DNA of 7,351 nucleotides from Hyphomonas sp. (lineage in GTDB: Bacteria > Pseudomonadota > Alphaproteobacteria > Caulobacterales > Hyphomonadaceae): contig JARFRJ010000511.1 of NCBI GenBank assembly GCA_029287305.1, positions 1 through 7,351 of the forward strand, in the 5' to 3' direction. Within the stretch, counting starts at the first letter, position 1; every line of letters begins with the position of its first letter. Made by a program: the position numbers and the translations under genes. Shown one piece after another: positions 1 to 7,351 of this stretch. The notes below the pieces were generated by a model. It made no database searches and had not been told where the DNA came from. It saw only the letters and a list, made by a program, of their open reading frames with translations.

Positions 1-57
1 CCTTTGTTTACCCTTAATTCCTTAGGGAAAATATTTGTCTCATGGGCAAGTAAATTT

Positions 58-807
58 TTATTTTCTTGGTTCATTTTTATACGCTTCATCCATAGCTGCG
101 TAAACGTCTTCTGTTGGACCGTATACTCGTAAAACACCTTCATCAAGCCAGATAAGCTTAGTACATATTCTTTTGAGTAATGCTCGGTTATGGCTGGCTA
201 TGACAGTGATCCGTGAATGGTCGACAACATTGTTCATGCGTTCAGCCGCTTTATTCTGAAACTGCCTATCACCAGCTCCAATCCATTCATCTAAAAGTAG
301 AATTTCATGCTCAAAAGAGGTGGCTATAGAAAAAGAAAGGCGCATTGCCATACCTGATGAATAGGTCCTGACAGGAAAATCAATAACGGACTCCAATTCA
401 CTGAACGCGATGATATCATCCATTTTTGCTCGAATTTCACCCTGACTCAGCCCCTTTATGATACCCCGTAAAACTATGTTTTCTCGCCCTGTAGCGTTAC
501 GCTGAACACCTAAATTGACGCTAAACATCGATGTCACCTTGCCTTTTATCGACAAGGACCCGGCGGTCGGTGTATAAATTCCTCCCAAAACACGTAAAAG
601 TGTCGATTTACCAGACCCATTACGTCCGACAAGGCCTATACCCTCCCCTTCCTCTATATCAAAGGAGATATTTTCCAACGCAGTCAAATAATGACCAAAT
701 TTTGATCTGTGCAAATTCTTTAAATTGCCTGAACTTAAACTTTCAGACGATTTGTACCCAAATATGGGATAATGCAAAAATATGTTACGCGCAGATATAT
801 TTGGCAT
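58..807 (-). CDS. ABC transporter ATP-binding protein, polysaccharide export (Wzt/KpsT type)
   Basis: This is the cytoplasmic ATPase that would power the adjacent ABC-2 permease to export a lipid-linked polysaccharide across the inner membrane. From the chosen start it is 249 aa. Walker A is GRNGSGKST (61-69), the signature is YSSGMAMRL (149-157, the SSGM form usual in this subfamily), Walker B is ILLLDE (169-174), the D-loop is GAGD (177-180) and the H-loop is ASHN (His206). The long N-terminal stretch with YPIFG before the first strand is also typical of O-antigen/teichoic-acid exporters. It has no C-terminal carbohydrate-binding domain as in long Wzt proteins, so it resembles the short KpsT-like kind. 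The open frame extends 35 codons further upstream (to 912), but that part overlaps the permease and is not family-like. The ATG at 807 lies 2 bp after the permease stop, which fits translational coupling. The SD is weak. The 57 bp after its stop show no gene and no clear terminator. The transported polymer cannot be told. Confidence 0.93.
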   Translation of the reverse strand: MPNISARNIFLHYPIFGYKSSESLSSGNLKNLHRSKFGHYLTALENISFDIEEGEGIGLVGRNGSGKSTLLRVLGGIYTPTAGSLSIKGKVTSMFSVNLGVQRNATGRENIVLRGIIKGLSQGEIRAKMDDIIAFSELESVIDFPVRTYSSGMAMRLSFSIATSFEHEILLLDEWIGAGDRQFQNKAAERMNNVVDHSRITVIASHNRALLKRICTKLIWLDEGVLRVYGPTEDVYAAMDEAYKNEPRK

Positions 808-809
808 AA

Positions 810-1646
810 TTATAACCAAAAAACAATTCGGTGACGAAATAAAGAAAAAACAATCAACGTCACAACAGAACCTATTAGTGTCATGCAGGATACATAGAGC
901 CAACTCACCCAAGCTATTTCGGAGTTGATCAAAGGACCTCTAAAAATTTCAATTAAGTGAAAAAATGGGTTCCACCATAAATAGGTCATCAACGACCCCA
1001 TTTGTTCCGGCATCCATAAGACCGGCGACAAAAAAAGCATAACTCGCATTATTGTGGCAACTAAGTATTCGATATCGCGAAACCGAGTGCAAATTGTACC
1101 AAGTAATATTTTTATCCAGAAAATGTTTATCAGCAATAGCATCAAAGCTGGCACAACAAGATACACTTGACGAGAAGCAGGGAAGCGGAAATATAAAAAT
1201 ACGAATACAATAACCACGGCTGTTAAAACAAAAGTGAACAGTTCGCGCACGATAGCCTTAAACGCATAAAGCGATAAAGGCAGATGATCATTCTTAATCC
1301 ATTTTTCTGCACTGATAAAGACTTTGGACGCCATAGTAATTGCCGCGCTTAAAAAGCTAAAAATAAAGTATCCAACAGCCATATAGACATAATAGTAAGT
1401 AGGATTAGATTCCGACATCATGCTGCCAAAGATCAGAATTTTGACCGCTACGAAGCCAAGAAAAGATATTATGATCCAGAATACACCGATAAGGGATCGC
1501 CGATAGGTCATAATAAATTCATTCCAGGCCAGAGCGGACCATATCCGCCAGGCCAAGACACCAGCCCGCAAATCTTCCAGCGTTCGAATCAACTGAAAGC
1601 GTTGCGGTTTATATTGTTGTAAAGAGTCTTCGGTCTCTTGGGCCAT
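810..1646 (-). CDS. ABC-2 type polysaccharide export permease (Wzm/KpsM type)
   Basis: This is the inner-membrane channel subunit of an ABC-2 exporter for a surface polysaccharide (O-antigen, capsule or similar), partner of the ATPase 2 bp downstream. From the chosen start it is 278 aa, within the usual 255-285 aa range. A cytoplasmic amphipathic N-terminus carries YRRSLIGVFW (about 48-57), matching the family YRxSxLGxxW motif. Six hydrophobic segments follow at about 52-76, 84-106, 135-153, 161-184, 194-212 and 248-270. Also typical are RFRDI (188-192), NPFFHLIEIFRGP (226-238) and the C-terminal RHRIVFWL. The frame is open to an ATG at 1742 (310 aa). I prefer the ATG at 1646, MAQETEDS, because the extra 32 residues are not family-like. 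Neither start has a good Shine-Dalgarno, so the longer form remains possible. The gene is visibly more AT-rich than guaB and valS, as is common in polysaccharide loci. Its promoter should lie upstream in the AT-rich gap, but none is clear on this strand. Confidence 0.92.
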   Translation of the reverse strand: MAQETEDSLQQYKPQRFQLIRTLEDLRAGVLAWRIWSALAWNEFIMTYRRSLIGVFWIIISFLGFVAVKILIFGSMMSESNPTYYYVYMAVGYFIFSFLSAAITMASKVFISAEKWIKNDHLPLSLYAFKAIVRELFTFVLTAVVIVFVFLYFRFPASRQVYLVVPALMLLLINIFWIKILLGTICTRFRDIEYLVATIMRVMLFLSPVLWMPEQMGSLMTYLWWNPFFHLIEIFRGPLINSEIAWVSWLYVSCMTLIGSVVTLIVFSLFRHRIVFWL

Positions 1647-1771
1647 ACTATCAATAATTGTGTTTGTCCTAATACTTAAAATTGGTAAAAGCAGGATTTT
1701 TCTGCCATTTCCAATGGGTTCAAACGATAGCTTTACAAGCATTGCTGCCAGTAAGCAGCTAGCTTAAATCA

Positions 1772-1800
1772 TTGACAATCGCAAGACATCTTATCATATA
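1772..1800 (+). promoter_or_regulatory. Sigma70-like promoter match on the plus strand (speculative)
   Basis: A perfect TTGACA at 1772-1777 is followed 17 bp later by CATATA (1795-1800); ATATAT is available at 18 bp spacing. It points away from the ABC exporter, into the gap holding the transposase remnant, where there is no plus-strand gene. The local AT-richness makes chance matches likely. It could be an orphan or divergent promoter, or nothing. Confidence 0.2.
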
Positions 1801-1902
1801 TTTAAATTTGAACTGATTCCTATAACCCAGCCTAACCAAGCCCGATCATTGGGCTCAATCTTTTCAGGGTCTGTATGCCTTTTTTGCCTTGTTTGATTTG
1901 AA

Positions 1903-1959
1903 GTCAAGGCCTGATGTGTGCAACCCTTATTATTTAGCGAGGGCGTATCAGGCCTTGAC
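1903..1959. repeat. Perfect 13-bp inverted repeat with 31-bp spacer
   Basis: The left arm GTCAAGGCCTGAT (1903-1915) and right arm ATCAGGCCTTGAC (1947-1959) are exact reverse complements. As RNA the stem could extend a few pairs inward through G-U pairs. The right arm overlaps the last codons and stop (1948-1950) of the transposase remnant. This suggests that the palindrome belongs to the end of the dead element or to the sequence it landed in. There is no T-run after either arm, so it is not a standard intrinsic terminator. It lacks the core sites expected of an integron attC. A shorter inverted match (GGGTCAAG) occurs at 2197-2204. Confidence 0.85.
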
Positions 1960-2137
1960 CCTTTGTGATTGGTACACGGCCAAGGGGGTGAGCCCACTCA
2001 GCGATATGCGCTAGAGTGGTGTTATAGTTTACGCGCCATGCCTAAATTATCCGTTGGGTATGGGGCAGGTTATCGAAGGCACGTTCATTGAGACATTTAT
2101 CGCGCAGCCGTCTATTAAAGCTCTTCATGAAGGCATT
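1948..2137 (-). pseudogene. IS3-family transposase (orfB) 3' remnant, decayed
   Basis: Reading the minus strand from 2137 gives NAFMKSFNRRLRDKCLNE, which matches the conserved 'NAFIESFNGRLRDECLNE' block around the last catalytic Glu of the DDE (rve) integrase core in IS3-family OrfB proteins. The Glu of the DDE triad is replaced by Lys (IES to MKS). After a stop codon (2042-2044) the same frame continues AWRVNYNT, matching the usual 'AWRxDYNxxRPH'. A frameshift near 2005-2015 then leads to SLSGLTPLAVYQSQR, matching 'SLGGLTPxE/AY', and a stop at 1948-1950. Only the last 60 or so codons remain, with another stop (2138-2140) just before the match. The fragment is non-functional. I could not find orfA or the 5' part of orfB in this window. 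The family assignment is by memory of the motif, but the three matched blocks are in the right order and spacing. Confidence 0.8.
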
Positions 2138-2330
2138 TTATTGATATCTTCTCTCAAAAAGGACTCTGCAAATTCCTGGCTTAGTTTTCAGGCGCTGGGT
2201 CAAGCCTTAAAATCACTGCCAAACTGTTTGAAGAACCGGGACCGGCTCACACATCCACCCCGATAGATATTTGTAAGTCAGCAATACCCAGTCCTGATTT
2301 GTATAAAACGTACTTATGCTTATCCCAAAC

Positions 2331-3824
<1,494 letters not shown>

Positions 3825-3878
3825 TCAGCAAAGCAAGTTTCAGATATGCGATAATTTGGCAGCCCCTATTGAGGGACC

Positions 3879-3906
3879 GCACGCGCCTTTCAGGGCAAGG
3901 CACTGC
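3879..3906 (-). other. Hairpin after valS
   Basis: Eleven bases after the valS stop the transcript could fold into a stem of about ten pairs with one wobble and one bulged G. Its core is GCCTT/AAGGC around a 7-nt loop. A second small hairpin (CCCT-caat-AGGG, within 3862-3877) follows. Neither has a U-run, so this is not a standard intrinsic terminator. It might be an RNA-stability or processing element between valS and guaB, or it may be chance in a GC-containing spacer. Confidence 0.3.
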
Positions 3907-3916
3907 ACAGCGCTTC

Positions 3917-6724
3917 CTATAGATCAGAAAGCTGGTCCAAAGCCGCCTGTAACTTGGCGCGCCGCCTTTCTCCATCACCCTTGCGGCCTCTTTGCTCATC
4001 AACAATTTCGCTGGGCGCTCTGGACAGGAAAGCCGAATTGGACAGCTTGGCTTCAAGCCCTTTAATCTCCTTGTCCAGCTTGGCGATGTCTTTTATCAGA
4101 CGCGCTTTTTCCACCTCCAGATCAATCAGGTCTGCCACCTGCAAGGCAAGGCTCGCCTCCCCCAGCACCAGACGCACAGACCCTGTTGGAGCCGCCTCAG
4201 CGATTGTCACCGCCCCGAGACGCGCCCGGCGACTGATCACCGCCTCATGGCGCGATAAACGCTCAAGACTTTGAGCACTCGCACCGATGAGACAGAGCGC
4301 CGGTTTAGCCCCTGCCGGAATATTCAGAACGCCGCGCACAGCCCGTATTTCAGAGATAAACGCCATAACCCAATCAAGTTCTGCGTCCGCGGCCTCATTG
4401 TGATAGCTTGCATCAAAGTCTTGCAAAGGCTGTAGCATTAAAAATCCAGGGCGCGCCTGCGCAAGTTTTCCCCATAATTCTTCCGTAATGAAGGGCATGA
4501 AAGGATGCAGGGATTTGAGCATTTCATCAAATACCCATCCGGCAACCCGGCGCGTCTCTGCGATCAACCCAGTATCATCTCCTGAAAGGATGGGTTTGAT
4601 AAGCTCCAAATACCAATCGCAATAGATATTCCAGATAAAGCGGTAATTGATATCTGCTGCATCATTAAAGCGATATCCGGTAAGGGCGTCTTGCATATCG
4701 TGACGGGCCCGGGCCAATTCGCCGATAATCCATTGATGTGTCGGATGGATAATATCCGCCGGATCAAGGCATTGACCGAATTCAACCTCATTCATCTGGC
4801 AAAATTTCGCGGCATTCCAGATTTTGGTCGCGAAATTTCGATAGCCTTCAATCCCTGATTTAGACAGGCGAATATTGCGCCCCTGCGTCGCCTGCCGAGC
4901 TAGGAAAAAGCGCAAGGCATCGGCGCCATAGTCATCAATCAAGGTTAGAGGGTCGAGCACATTACCCTTGGATTTAGACATTTTCTGGCCCTTCTCATCA
5001 AGGACCAACGCATGAATATAGACATCTCGAAACGGGACGTCTCCCATAAATTTCAAGCCCTGCATCATCATCCGCGCCACCCAGAAAAAGATAATATCAA
5101 AGGCGGTGACCAGAACCGCGCCGGGATAATACATCTTCAATTCGGGTGTCTCATCCGGCCAGCCAAGCGTTGAAAACGGCCAGAGCGCGGATGAAAACCA
5201 TGTGTCGAGCACATCCTCATCCTGGACCAGTAGCGCGGTCCCGTCAGGCTCGACAAAATCGCAGGCTAGCGCCTCCTCACGGCTTGCCAGACGCCAAAGG
5301 CCGGGTCGATCCGCTTTGGCTTTTTCAAGCGCGCCTTGCTCGGTTAATGCAGAATAATGTCGCCCTTCGGGCCCATACCAGACCGGGATGCGATGGCCCC
5401 ACCAGAGCTGGCGCGAAATACACCAGGGCTGAATATCCTCCATCCAGTTATAATAGGTCTTTTCCCAATTGGCTGGCACAAAACGCGTCTTCTCTTCCCG
5501 GACAGCCTCGATCGCCTCCTCAGCCAGAATTTTAGCATTGACATACCATTGATCGGTCAACCAAGGCTCAATCACAACGCCCGAGCGATCCCCGAAAGGC
5601 TGCTCAATCTTGCGTTTTTCAATCTCATGCATCAGGCCTGCAGCTTCAAAATCTGCCACCACTTGTTCGCGCGCCTTAAAGCGGTCCAGCCCGTGATATT
5701 TAGGGGGAATCCCAAGCGTATCCGCCGCTTCACCGGCAATAATCGCGCCGCGCGGATCAAGGATGTTGAGCATTTCCAGATCATGACGCTTGCCAACCTC
5801 ATAATCATTGAAATCATGCGCCGGTGTGATCTTGACCGCGCCTGATCCTTTCTCCGGATCGGGATATTCGTCCGCGACAATTGGAATACGCCGCCCAATC
5901 AGCGGCAGGACTATCTCCTGGCCGATCAGGCTTTGATAGCGCGCATCGTCTGGATGCACCGCGACAGCACTATCGCCGAGCATGGTCTCTGGGCGCGATG
6001 TGGCAACCACAATATAATCACGCGGTTCTGTGCCGATCGGCTCGCCAGCCTCATCATAGAGCGGATGCTCATAAGTGACACCATCGGCCAATGGATAGCG
6101 CAAATGCCAATAATGACCCGGCACTTCTTTCAGTTCAACTTCAAGGTCTGAAATGGCCGTCTGAAAATGCGGGTCCCAATTGACGAGGCGCTTATCCCGG
6201 TAAATCAAGCCTTCCTCATAAAGCGAGACAAACACTTGACGCACTGCCATGACCATTTGATTGTCCGGGTCGGTACGCTCCCCCATGGTAAATTTCAGAC
6301 GCGACCAGTCACAACTGGCCCCGAGGCGTTTGAGCTGACCGATAATTTGACCCCCCGACGCCTCTTTCCAATCCCAAATTTTTTCAACAAAGGCAGGTCG
6401 GCCAAGGCTGGCCCGGCTTTCATTGCCGCCAGCTTCTGCCATTTGCCGCTCGACCACCATTTGTGTGGCGATCCCGGCATGATCCGTTCCGGCTTGCCAT
6501 AATACATTCTTGCCCTGCATTCGCGCATAGCGGATGAGAATGTCCTGCAGCGTATTATTCAACGCATGCCCCATATGCAAAACACCTGTTACATTGGGCG
6601 GTGGAATAACAATCGCATAAGGCTCTGCGTCCGGATCACCTGATGGGGCAAAACAGTTCGACGCCTCCCAATCGGCATAAATCCGGGCCTCTGCCGTTTT
6701 GGCATCAAAAAAGGGGTCCAGCAT
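3917..6724 (-). CDS. valS: Valyl-tRNA synthetase
   Basis: This class I aminoacyl-tRNA synthetase charges tRNA-Val in the cytoplasm and hydrolyses mischarged Thr-tRNA. The 935-aa product is full length for the family. PPPNVTGVLHMGHAL (41-55) contains the HIGH-type motif HMGH (50-53), and KMSKS is at 581-585. The CP1 editing domain spans about 190-390, with ATSRPETMLGDSAVAV (241-256) and HDFNDYEVGKRH (303-314). WCISRQLWWGHRIPVWY (434-450) and DVLDTWFSSALWP (504-516) belong to the catalytic core. The alpha-helical anticodon-binding domain covers about 660-800. A charged coiled-coil arm typical of ValRS closes the protein (about 865-935). The absence of a divergent extra domain and the VTGVLHMGHAL form separate it from IleRS and LeuRS. 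The ATG at 6724 is supported by an AGGAG about 6 bp upstream. It lies 64 bp after the SnoaL-like gene and 128 bp before guaB, all on the same strand. Confidence 0.98.
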   Translation of the reverse strand: MLDPFFDAKTAEARIYADWEASNCFAPSGDPDAEPYAIVIPPPNVTGVLHMGHALNNTLQDILIRYARMQGKNVLWQAGTDHAGIATQMVVERQMAEAGGNESRASLGRPAFVEKIWDWKEASGGQIIGQLKRLGASCDWSRLKFTMGERTDPDNQMVMAVRQVFVSLYEEGLIYRDKRLVNWDPHFQTAISDLEVELKEVPGHYWHLRYPLADGVTYEHPLYDEAGEPIGTEPRDYIVVATSRPETMLGDSAVAVHPDDARYQSLIGQEIVLPLIGRRIPIVADEYPDPEKGSGAVKITPAHDFNDYEVGKRHDLEMLNILDPRGAIIAGEAADTLGIPPKYHGLDRFKAREQVVADFEAAGLMHEIEKRKIEQPFGDRSGVVIEPWLTDQWYVNAKILAEEAIEAVREEKTRFVPANWEKTYYNWMEDIQPWCISRQLWWGHRIPVWYGPEGRHYSALTEQGALEKAKADRPGLWRLASREEALACDFVEPDGTALLVQDEDVLDTWFSSALWPFSTLGWPDETPELKMYYPGAVLVTAFDIIFFWVARMMMQGLKFMGDVPFRDVYIHALVLDEKGQKMSKSKGNVLDPLTLIDDYGADALRFFLARQATQGRNIRLSKSGIEGYRNFATKIWNAAKFCQMNEVEFGQCLDPADIIHPTHQWIIGELARARHDMQDALTGYRFNDAADINYRFIWNIYCDWYLELIKPILSGDDTGLIAETRRVAGWVFDEMLKSLHPFMPFITEELWGKLAQARPGFLMLQPLQDFDASYHNEAADAELDWVMAFISEIRAVRGVLNIPAGAKPALCLIGASAQSLERLSRHEAVISRRARLGAVTIAEAAPTGSVRLVLGEASLALQVADLIDLEVEKARLIKDIAKLDKEIKGLEAKLSNSAFLSRAPSEIVDEQRGRKGDGERRRAKLQAALDQLSDL

Positions 6725-6788
6725 GGTCGGCTCCTATAGCGTGAACAGGGAGTTAAATCGTCGAAGGCATGATCTAGAACTGCGCAGA

Positions 6789-7277
6789 CTAAAGCGCAAG
6801 GTCACGCCCGGTCTTGGCGAGTTTATACACGCTGCAATACATGTCCTGCGGCATGGGCTGGGTCATCTCATAGAGCCGTTCATAATAGGAGCGAGCGATG
6901 CGCCAGACCCCATCAGCCTCTTTCACATATTCATCAAAATATTCCGACGCGCCGCTAATAATCACGCGATGATTGAGATCATGATAGATATCCTGCAGGC
7001 TCCACTGGCCTGTCGCCGCCGTCTCGCTGGCGATCTCTATGCGCGGATGATGCACTTGATGTGAGCTCGCCGCTTTAGAATGGAAGGATTGGCCCATAAA
7101 CTCAATGATGGCCGCGCGCCCGGTCTGCTCGACAGTATAAATGCCGCCTTCAAATTTGATATAGGCATCCTCTGTCAGACAATTGCCGAGCGCTTCCAGA
7201 TCGGCAATATCCAGTGCGCGAACATAGCGATATTTCAACTGTTTAATCGCCTCTATGGCGGCAAGATTATATGTCAT
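6789..7277 (-). CDS. SnoaL-like / NTF2-fold protein (possible dehydratase or isomerase)
   Basis: A 162-aa cytoplasmic protein with no signal peptide or membrane segment. It has the cone-shaped NTF2/SnoaL-like fold pattern. The N-terminal helix IKQLKYRYVRALDIADLEAL (11-30) is followed by LTEDAYIKFEGGIYTVEG-like strand sequence, a helix around 54-66, then HHPRIEI (76-82), TGQWSLQDIY (89-98) and the closing strands with WRIARSYYERLYE (125-137). This order is shared with scytalone dehydratase, BaiE-like and polyketide-cyclase relatives. Tyr18, Asp23, His76/77 and Asp96 are placed where pocket residues of that group usually occur, so an enzymatic role is plausible, but the substrate is unknown. 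Many members have no assigned function. The ATG at 7277 has GAGGA at good spacing. It lies 64 bp upstream of valS and could be co-transcribed with it, although nothing about valine charging explains the link. Repeats upstream may control it. I am sure of the fold family, not of the function. Confidence 0.85.
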   Translation of the reverse strand: MTYNLAAIEAIKQLKYRYVRALDIADLEALGNCLTEDAYIKFEGGIYTVEQTGRAAIIEFMGQSFHSKAASSHQVHHPRIEIASETAATGQWSLQDIYHDLNHRVIISGASEYFDEYVKEADGVWRIARSYYERLYEMTQPMPQDMYCSVYKLAKTGRDLAL

Positions 7278-7299
7278 ACTATCCTCATTTTTAAATTAT

Positions 7300-7330
7300 C
7301 CTCCCTCAGCGAGGGTCACGCCTCCCTCGC
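7300..7330. repeat. CCCTC/GAGGG repeat cluster upstream of the SnoaL-like gene
   Basis: CCTCCCTC occurs at 7300-7307 and again at 7321-7328, exactly 21 bp apart, which is two turns of B-DNA. An inverted copy sits between them. This creates two mutually exclusive hairpins: GCGAGGG (7309-7315) with CCCTCGC (7324-7330), a perfect 7-bp stem with an 8-nt loop, and CCCTC (7303-7307) with GAGGG (7311-7315). On the minus strand a GATAAT -10-like hexamer (7295-7300) abuts the cluster, but no good -35 is visible. The arrangement could be an operator for a regulator binding on one DNA face, or an RNA switch; neither is proven. Confidence 0.5.
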
Positions 7331-7351
7331 CATACCCTGTCAGGACCAAAC

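Larger units (their letters stand above)
1647..2330. other. Gene-poor junction between guaB and the ABC exporter
   Basis: This stretch holds no intact gene. In the direction of transcription it contains, first, about 190 bp (2138-2330) after guaB with no recognisable coding sequence and no intrinsic terminator I can see. Next comes a decayed IS3-family transposase 3' end (1948-2137) and a perfect 13-bp inverted repeat (1903-1959). A smaller dyad AGCCC/GGGCT lies at 1839-1855, and a very AT-rich segment at about 1760-1815 probably includes the exporter promoter. Positions 1647-1742 would be coding if the permease uses its longer start. Two short open frames here (2054-2266 plus, 1794-1997 minus) are judged not to be genes. 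Confidence 0.7.

Noticed and set aside
11..27. Dyad CCCTTAA/TTAGGG after the ABC ATPase as its terminator
   Set aside because: The stem is short with a bulge, and there is no U-run on the transcribed strand. The operon probably continues past the window edge.
808..912. N-terminal extension of the ABC ATPase by 35 residues
   Set aside because: It overlaps the 3' end of the permease by about 100 bp and is unlike the family, while an ATG directly after the permease stop gives a standard N-terminus.
1903..1959. Palindrome as an intrinsic terminator or integron attC
   Set aside because: No T-run follows either arm, and the conserved core-site bases of attC are missing at the arm ends.
1794..1997. 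67-codon open frame on the minus strand (GTG start)
   Set aside because: It starts inside the transposase remnant in a different frame, runs through the palindrome, and has no recognisable protein features.
2054..2266. 70-codon open frame on the plus strand (TTG start)
   Set aside because: Its first part is the exact antisense of the IS3-family OrfB remnant, and its sequence is the kind of shadow often seen opposite transposases. It has no good ribosome binding site.
5146..5845. Plus-strand open frames of 129 and 162 codons inside valS
   Set aside because: They are shadows of the valS reading frame, with arginine/proline-rich or irregular composition and no motif.
6699..7064. 121-codon plus-strand open frame across the valS start and the SnoaL-like gene
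   Set aside because: It is antisense to two well-supported genes with good ribosome binding sites and has no motif of its own.

Overview
The window looks like a piece of an alphaproteobacterial chromosome. The valyl-tRNA synthetase and IMP dehydrogenase proteins read like alphaproteobacterial versions, and the base composition is moderate. This assignment is from memory of the families; the order cannot be resolved by eye. All five intact genes lie on the minus strand, so the biological reading direction is from high to low coordinates.

Right block (7351 down to 2331), housekeeping: a small SnoaL-like/NTF2-fold protein (6789-7277), then valS (3917-6724), then guaB (2331-3788). Gaps are 64 bp and 128 bp, with no convincing intrinsic terminator between them, so co-transcription is possible but unproven. 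The 74 bp in front of the SnoaL-like gene contain direct and inverted CCCTC/GAGGG repeats that look like an operator or alternative hairpins.

Middle (2330 down to 1647/1743): roughly 590-680 bp without an intact gene. By reading the minus strand in more than one frame I find a decayed 3' end of an IS3-family transposase (orfB) at about 1948-2137, broken by stop codons and a frameshift. A perfect 13-bp inverted repeat (1903-1915 / 1947-1959) lies at its end, and an AT-rich stretch follows.

Left block (1646 down to 58), visibly more AT-rich than the right block: a two-gene ABC-2 exporter of the Wzm/Wzt (KpsM/KpsT) type. The permease is followed 2 bp later by its ATPase. Together they would move a lipid-linked polysaccharide (O-antigen, capsule or similar) across the inner membrane. 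They probably open or belong to a surface-polysaccharide locus that continues past position 1.

I do not see a new defence or mobile system. No CRISPR array, tRNA or rRNA was recognised by eye. The most interesting content is the transposase remnant with its palindrome at the junction between the housekeeping block and the polysaccharide block, and the repeat cluster upstream of the SnoaL-like gene.
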